Origin: Anaerolineae bacterium | GTDB lineage: Bacteria; Chloroflexota; Anaerolineae; B4-G1; DUEL01 | DNA length: 12,293 bases | Assembly: GCA_029932895.1 (NCBI GenBank) | Contig: JAOZPF010000066.1 | Span: 1-12,293 of the forward strand | Direction of reading: 5' to 3' | Part shown: positions 5,122-9,527 of the stretch, in pieces | Position numbering within the stretch: the stretch's first letter is position 1 | How the letters are laid out: every line of letters starts with the position of its first letter | Notes under the pieces: generated by a model | Told to the model about the DNA's origin: nothing | What the model saw: the letters and a program-made list of their open reading frames with translations, nothing else | Databases searched by the model: none | Made by a program: the position numbers and the translations under genes

Positions 5122-6921
5122 ATGTCTGAAAACGAGCACGCAAAGCAGGATCGACTCGGCCGCATTCGCCATTCGGCGGCCCATGTCATGGCTCAGGCGG
5201 TGCTGGAAAAGTTTCCCACAGCCAAGATCGCCATCGGCCCAGCCATCGCGACGGGTTTCTATTACGATTTCGACCTGCCTCGCCCGCTGACGCCGGACGA
5301 CCTGGAGGAGATTGAGGCGCGGATGCGCGAGATCATCGCCGCGGGGCATGACTTTGTGTACCAGGAGGTGGATGAGGAGGAGGCGCGGCGTCTCTTTGCC
5401 GACCAGCCATACAAACTGGAATTGATCGATGGCATTCTCTCCGCCGGCACCGACGAGTATGGCGAGCCGTTGGGTGGCCCCCCCACACTCTCGATCTATA
5501 AGGATGGTCCCTTTATCGACCTCTGCCGGGGGCCGCACGTGGAGAACACGCGCCAGATCAACCCCGACGCGCTCAAGCTGCTCAATGTCGCCGGGGCCTA
5601 TTGGCGTGGCGACGAACACCGGCCGATGCTGCAGCGCATCTATGGCACGGCCTGGGAGACAAAGCAGCAACTGGCCGAGTTCCTGGCCTGGCGGGAGGAG
5701 GTGGAAAAGCGGGACCACAGGCGGCTGATCAAGGAGTTGGACCTGATCAGCTTCCACGAGGAGGCCGGGGCAGGGCTGGCCTACTGGCACCCCAAGGCAG
5801 GGCGCATCCGCGTCTTGATCGAGGATGACTGGCGCAGGCGGCACCTGGAAGGCGGCTATGACATTGTCTTTACGCCCCACATCGGCCGCGCCCAGTTGTG
5901 GGAGACGTCAGGTCACCTCGACTTTTACCGCGAGGGGATGTACGCGCCGATGGATGTGGACGGGCAGGAGTACTATATCAAGCCAATGAACTGTCCGTTT
6001 CATATAATGATCTACAAGTCCTCTCGGCGCTCGTACCGTGAGCTGCCCCTGCGCTGGGCTGAGCTGGGGACGGTTTACCGCTATGAGCGCAGTGGCACGC
6101 TCCACGGTCTGCTGCGGGTGCGCGGCTTTACGCAGGATGACGCTCACATCTTTTGCACGCCGGAGCAGATCGAGGACGAGATCCTCCGTGTGCTGGATTT
6201 CAGCAAGGACCTGCTGCGTGGTTATGGCTTTGACAGTTTCAAGATCGAGCTGAGTGTGCGCGATCCCAAGACGCCGGAGAAATATGCTGGCGATGACGCG
6301 ATGTGGGACCAGGCGGAGGCCTCGCTGGTCAAGGCGCTGGAAGCCCGTGAGGTGGAGTATGAGCGGATGGAGGGGGAGGCGGTCTTTTACGGGCCCAAGA
6401 TCGACATCAAGATCAAGGATGCCCTGGGACGCACCTGGCAGTGTACGACGATCCAGTTCGACTTTAACCTCCCGGAGCGGTTCGATATGGTCTATGTGGG
6501 TGAGGACGGGAAGGAACACCGCCCCTATATGGTCCACCGGGCGCTTTTGGGCAGCCTGGAACGGTTCTTCGGCGTGCTGGTAGAGCACTATGGCGGGGCT
6601 TTCCCCGTCTGGCTTATGCCGGTCCAGGCCGTTCTCATCCCCATCGCCGACCGACACTTGGACTATGCTGACGAGGTGGCGCAGAAGCTCAGGGCGGCCG
6701 GACTGCGGCCCGAGGTCAATAGTTCCGGCGACAGGATGCAGGCCAAGATCCGCGACGCGCAGATGCAAAAGATCCCCTACATGCTGGTCGTGGGCGACCG
6801 TGAGGTGGAGGCCGGGCAGGTCAATCTTCGCCGTCGCGACGGTGAAAAGCTGGGGGCAATGTCGGTGGATGCATTCATCGCTCTGGCGCTGGAGGCGGTG
6901 GAGAAGAGAAGACTGATCTAG
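5122..6921 (+). CDS. thrS: Threonyl-tRNA synthetase lacking the TGS domain
   Basis: Class II synthetase that joins threonine to tRNA-Thr in the cytoplasm. The start at 5122 is set by AAGGAGGAG (5109-5117). An upstream in-frame start at 4993 would require translating the T-box terminator. The protein (599 residues) begins directly with the editing domain, HSAAH at 17-21 and CRGPH at 135-139, which removes mischarged serine. The catalytic domain (about 205-495) has zinc ligands C291 (MNCPFH), H342 (DDAHIF) and H472 (MVHRALLGS), with motif 2 around RYERSGTLHG (320-329) and motif 3 at 472-482. The anticodon-binding domain is about 498-599. E. coli ThrRS has 642 residues because of an N-terminal TGS domain, which is absent here. 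All key active and editing residues are present, so it should be functional. Expression is controlled by the T-box upstream. Confidence 0.97.
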   Translation: MSENEHAKQDRLGRIRHSAAHVMAQAVLEKFPTAKIAIGPAIATGFYYDFDLPRPLTPDDLEEIEARMREIIAAGHDFVYQEVDEEEARRLFADQPYKLELIDGILSAGTDEYGEPLGGPPTLSIYKDGPFIDLCRGPHVENTRQINPDALKLLNVAGAYWRGDEHRPMLQRIYGTAWETKQQLAEFLAWREEVEKRDHRRLIKELDLISFHEEAGAGLAYWHPKAGRIRVLIEDDWRRRHLEGGYDIVFTPHIGRAQLWETSGHLDFYREGMYAPMDVDGQEYYIKPMNCPFHIMIYKSSRRSYRELPLRWAELGTVYRYERSGTLHGLLRVRGFTQDDAHIFCTPEQIEDEILRVLDFSKDLLRGYGFDSFKIELSVRDPKTPEKYAGDDAMWDQAEASLVKALEAREVEYERMEGEAVFYGPKIDIKIKDALGRTWQCTTIQFDFNLPERFDMVYVGEDGKEHRPYMVHRALLGSLERFFGVLVEHYGGAFPVWLMPVQAVLIPIADRHLDYADEVAQKLRAAGLRPEVNSSGDRMQAKIRDAQMQKIPYMLVVGDREVEAGQVNLRRRDGEKLGAMSVDAFIALALEAVEKRRLI

Positions 6922-6943
6922 GAGCGGTGGGTCTCACAGTCTC

Positions 6944-6976
6944 GTGGCGGCGGTCCTCGTGACCGCCGCTACTTGT
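6944..6976 (+). terminator. Hairpin after thrS, putative terminator
   Basis: A 12-bp stem pairs 6944-6955 with 6961-6972 around the loop CTCGT, with one G-T pair. It starts 22 bp after the thrS stop and is followed by only TTGT, so the T tract is weak. It may end the thrS transcript, or it may belong to the repeat family that continues downstream. Confidence 0.5.
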
Positions 6977-6980
6977 ATGA

Positions 6981-7081
6981 AGTGGAGGCTCCAGTCGGAG
7001 TGGAGGCTCCAGCCGGCTCACCGCCTAAAGGCTCGATTCCGAACCGAGTGGGGCTTCAGCCGGAGTAGAGGCTTTAGCCGG
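6981..7081. repeat. Cluster of 17-18 bp repeats with GGCT-AGCC palindromic cores
   Basis: Four related units occur: AGTGGAGGCTCCAGTCGG (6981-6998), AGTGGAGGCTCCAGCCGG (6999-7016), AGTGGGGCTTCAGCCGG (7047-7063) and AGTAGAGGCTTTAGCCGG (7064-7081). Units 1-2 and 3-4 are each directly adjacent. The 30 bp between the pairs contains the related palindrome GCCTAAAGGC. In units 2-4 the core GGCT-xx-AGCC is a small hairpin; the central bases vary while the palindrome is kept, and unit 1 has GT in place of GC. The cluster fills the gap between thrS and the next promoter. It resembles intergenic palindromic repeats common in Chloroflexota, from memory only. Confidence 0.75.
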
Positions 7082-7133
7082 ATGGGTGTGTCACCCCCAA
7101 GAGCAAAACATGCCCATCTCGTTTCGTCTACCT

Positions 7134-7162
7134 TTGACACCCCCTGTCACTTGCTGTACAAT
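7134..7162 (+). promoter_or_regulatory. Sigma-70-type promoter for the C13-like secreted protein gene
   Basis: The -35 is a perfect TTGACA (7134-7139), the spacer is 17 bp, and the -10 is TACAAT (7157-7162). Transcription would start near 7169, within a small inverted repeat GATAA (7163-7167) / TTATC (7173-7177). The ATG at 7207 is preceded by AGGAGG (7195-7200) at 6 nt spacing, so strong expression is likely. Confidence 0.88.
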
Positions 7163-7206
7163 GATAAGGGCGTTATCCCTCAAATCAAGGATATAGGAGG
7201 ATAGGT

Positions 7207-9420
7207 ATGTCAGGAACGGGAAAGCATTCTGCACTCTCTCTCCGGCCCGTATTGCTGCGGATCTCGTTGGTTCTCGCCCTGTGCCTGATCGTCACCGGTC
7301 AATCCACCTGGGTCGCTGCGGCGGCCTCTAGCACAAGGGGAACCCCCGCAGCGCCAGCGGCGACGGTGACGATGGGCACGCTGGCGACGAGCTCCGGCCC
7401 CAGTATCTATGACTATCAACTGCGGGCTATGCTCGACCAGTTCATCCCCACCAGCCAAGCTTACAGCACACTGCTGGTCTTTACGCAGTGCTATGGCGGG
7501 GACATGATGGACGATTTCGCCGGACGGACCGGCACGACGGTGCTCTCCGCCGGGTCGCCGGGTGAGGTGACTTACTATGGCGGCTATCACGACGACGCCG
7601 CCAAAGCGCTCAAGCCGGGGCCGGGGCGTACCTCGAACGATGTGCATAACGCCGGGGTGGCGGGCAAGGACAGGAACGAGCACCCACAGCAACAAGGGCC
7701 TGTGGCGTCGCTGGAGCCTGTCGAGCCAGAGTTGGGGCCAATCCAGAGCCGCCACGTGCTGGTCTATGCCGGGCAGCCGGCGGCGCTTGACAACAAGGAC
7801 CGGGACACGATCAAAAACAACTTTGACGGCAAGCCGGGCACCATCGTCACGACGGTGGGCGGGCGTGGCGGCGCCGATGGGTATGATTATCCCGCCACGT
7901 TGGAAGGGCTGCGGGATGCGTTGCAGGCCATCGGCAGCCAGATGAACGAGAACGAGCAGTTTATCCTCTTTGTCACCGACCACGGCGACATTGACCAGGT
8001 GGATGTCGCTCCAGCTTGCGCAGAGGGCACCTGCACGACCGATCCGCTGGGCTTTGACAGCGATACTCTTGACGACCTGCTGGACGACCCCAACAACCAG
8101 CCAACGCTCAGCTTGTTCTCCGAAGGAGCGTTGCAGCCCACGCATCCTGTGGATATTGATTTTCCCCCCGATAGCTTTTTTGATGTCTCGTTCGACGTTC
8201 CGGTTGACCTGGATGCGAACGGGGTGATAGATGGCTGGATAGCCGAGGTAGACGTCACGGAAGAGAACCTGGACACACCGGAGGCGGTCACGGTCACGTA
8301 TGACCCCGGTGATACCAACCTCAACCTCTCCTCCGTCAGCTTGCAGAGTGGGGCCATAGCGCGCAAGGTCCACACTCACGCCACACTGGCGACCAGTTCC
8401 GGCCCCAGTATCTATGATTACCAACTGCGGGCTATGCTCGACCAGTTTATTCCCACCGGCAACGCCCACAGCACACTGCTGGTCTTTACGCAGTGCTATG
8501 GCGGGGATATGATGGACGATTTCGCCGGACGGGCCAACACGACGGTGCTCTCCGCCGGGTCGCCCGGCGAAGTGACCTACTATGGCGGCTATCACGACGA
8601 CGCCGCCAAGGCGCTCAAGCCGGGGCCGGGGCGTACCTCGGACGATGTGCACAACGCGGGAGTGGCAGGAAAGGACAAGGACGAGCACCCGCAGCAACAA
8701 GGGCCTGTGGCGTCGCTGGAGCCGGTCGACGAGGCGAGCGGGCCGATCAAGAGCCGCCACGTGCTGGTCTATGCCGGGCAGCCGGCGGCGCTTGACAACA
8801 AGGACCGGGACACGATCAAAAACAACTTTGACGGCAAGCCGGGCACCATCGTCACGACGGTGGGCGGGCGTGGCGGCGCCGATGGGTATGATTATCCCGC
8901 CACGTTGGAAGGGCTGCGCCAAGCTCTGCAGCACATCCATGGGGATATGGGCCCCGACGAGCAGTTCATCCTCTTTGTCACCGACCACGGCGACCTGGAC
9001 CAGATGCACGAATCACCTCCTTGCGAGAATGGAACGTGCGTCTCGGCTCCGCTGGCTCACAGCCCGACGACCTATGGACAGATGGAGAACGACGCGAGCA
9101 ACGAGCCAGGGTTGAGTCTCTTTTCCCCCGGCGACACGCCGCCTGCGCCGCCGGTGCAGGTCTATATTATGGACAGTTTCTTTGATGTCACGTTCGATAT
9201 CCCGATAGACCTGGATGGTGACGGCGCGTTGACCGGTGCGGGGGAGGGCTGGCTGGCTTATCTGCCCTGGCCGGATTATGAGACCATGGCCGACCCCGGC
9301 GGCGAGACGATCACTGTCACAGGTGGGGTCTCTCTTACTCTGGGCTTTATCAGCCTGGAAAGCGGCGAGATTTCCAAGCGGTATCGCGCATACTTGCCGC
9401 TGATCTTGCGCTCTTATTGA
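7207..9420 (+). CDS. Secreted two-unit protein with peptidase C13-like (clan CD) Cys and His motifs in permuted order
   Basis: This 737-residue protein has a signal peptide (1 to about 40, ending AAAA) and two tandem units of 335 residues, about 58-391 and 393-727. Each unit has three parts. The first is a Cys half (IYDYQLRAMLDQF, then LLVFTQCYGGDMMDDF with Cys95/Cys430, then TTVLSAGSPGEVTYYGGYHDD). The second is a His half (HVLVYAGQPAALDN, then FILFVTDHGD with His259/His594). The third is a beta-rich part with a conserved CxxxxC pair (271/276, 606/611) and a Ca-loop-like motif (DLDANGVID, DLDGDGALTGAGE). FVTDHGD resembles the FTDHG of legumain-type peptidases, and TQCYGGDMM resembles their EACESGSMM block, but in C13 enzymes His precedes Cys. 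The C-terminus AYLPLILRSY matches a tail common on Chloroflexota secreted proteins. Activity is not proven; an adhesin or inactive repeat protein is possible. Confidence 0.75.
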   Translation: MSGTGKHSALSLRPVLLRISLVLALCLIVTGQSTWVAAAASSTRGTPAAPAATVTMGTLATSSGPSIYDYQLRAMLDQFIPTSQAYSTLLVFTQCYGGDMMDDFAGRTGTTVLSAGSPGEVTYYGGYHDDAAKALKPGPGRTSNDVHNAGVAGKDRNEHPQQQGPVASLEPVEPELGPIQSRHVLVYAGQPAALDNKDRDTIKNNFDGKPGTIVTTVGGRGGADGYDYPATLEGLRDALQAIGSQMNENEQFILFVTDHGDIDQVDVAPACAEGTCTTDPLGFDSDTLDDLLDDPNNQPTLSLFSEGALQPTHPVDIDFPPDSFFDVSFDVPVDLDANGVIDGWIAEVDVTEENLDTPEAVTVTYDPGDTNLNLSSVSLQSGAIARKVHTHATLATSSGPSIYDYQLRAMLDQFIPTGNAHSTLLVFTQCYGGDMMDDFAGRANTTVLSAGSPGEVTYYGGYHDDAAKALKPGPGRTSDDVHNAGVAGKDKDEHPQQQGPVASLEPVDEASGPIKSRHVLVYAGQPAALDNKDRDTIKNNFDGKPGTIVTTVGGRGGADGYDYPATLEGLRQALQHIHGDMGPDEQFILFVTDHGDLDQMHESPPCENGTCVSAPLAHSPTTYGQMENDASNEPGLSLFSPGDTPPAPPVQVYIMDSFFDVTFDIPIDLDGDGALTGAGEGWLAYLPWPDYETMADPGGETITVTGGVSLTLGFISLESGEISKRYRAYLPLILRSY
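7378..7992 (+). repeat. First copy of the intragenic duplication
   Basis: This segment encodes the Cys and His halves of unit 1 and is repeated 1005 bp downstream with high DNA identity. The 169 bp at 7745-7913 are identical to 8750-8918, while flanking parts of the repeat carry both silent and replacement changes. Confidence 0.9.
8383..8997 (+). repeat. Second copy of the intragenic duplication
   Basis: Partner of the segment at 7378-7992. The offset is 1005 bp (335 codons), so the reading frame is kept. The beta-rich parts that follow each copy (7996-8380 and 9001-9390) are clearly related in protein, with shared LSLFS, DSFFDV and SLESG/SLQSG motifs, but far more diverged in DNA. Confidence 0.88.
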
Positions 9421-9436
9421 AAACGCAGACCCCAAA

Positions 9437-9467
9437 ACTTGGCCCCACGCAAAGCGTGGGGCCAAGT
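9437..9467. terminator. Perfect hairpin between convergent genes, shared terminator
   Basis: A perfect 14-bp stem pairs 9437-9450 with 9454-9467 around the loop AAA. On the minus strand it is followed by TTTTGGGG, so it suits termination of the leftward ATPase gene (stop at 9528). On the plus strand the tail is CACGGGCG, so it is less clearly an intrinsic terminator for the gene ending at 9420, though the position (17 bp after the stop) suggests it serves both. Confidence 0.8.
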
Positions 9468-9470
9468 CAC

Positions 9471-9493
9471 GGGCGCACACACAGATGTGCCCC
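9471..9493. repeat. Small imperfect inverted repeat beside the terminator
   Basis: GGG plus GCACA (9471-9473, 9475-9479) pairs with TGTGC plus CCC (9486-9493), leaving C9474 bulged and a 6-nt loop. It directly follows the 14-bp hairpin and may be another palindromic intergenic repeat. No function is evident. Confidence 0.35.
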
Positions 9494-9527
9494 TAACGGC
9501 CACGAGGGCCTACGCTACACAATTCTA

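Noticed and set aside
5014..6768. Two long open frames on the minus strand opposite thrS
   Set aside because: They are antisense to a complete, conserved synthetase and encode nothing recognisable.
6981..7081. Possible CRISPR array
   Set aside because: Repeats are only 17-18 bp, adjacent or separated by one 30-bp gap, with no regular spacers and no cas genes nearby.
7210..9009. Long open frame on the minus strand opposite the C13-like gene
   Set aside because: It mirrors the tandem repeat of the plus-strand gene, has no ribosome binding site or recognisable domain, and is expected in high-GC DNA.
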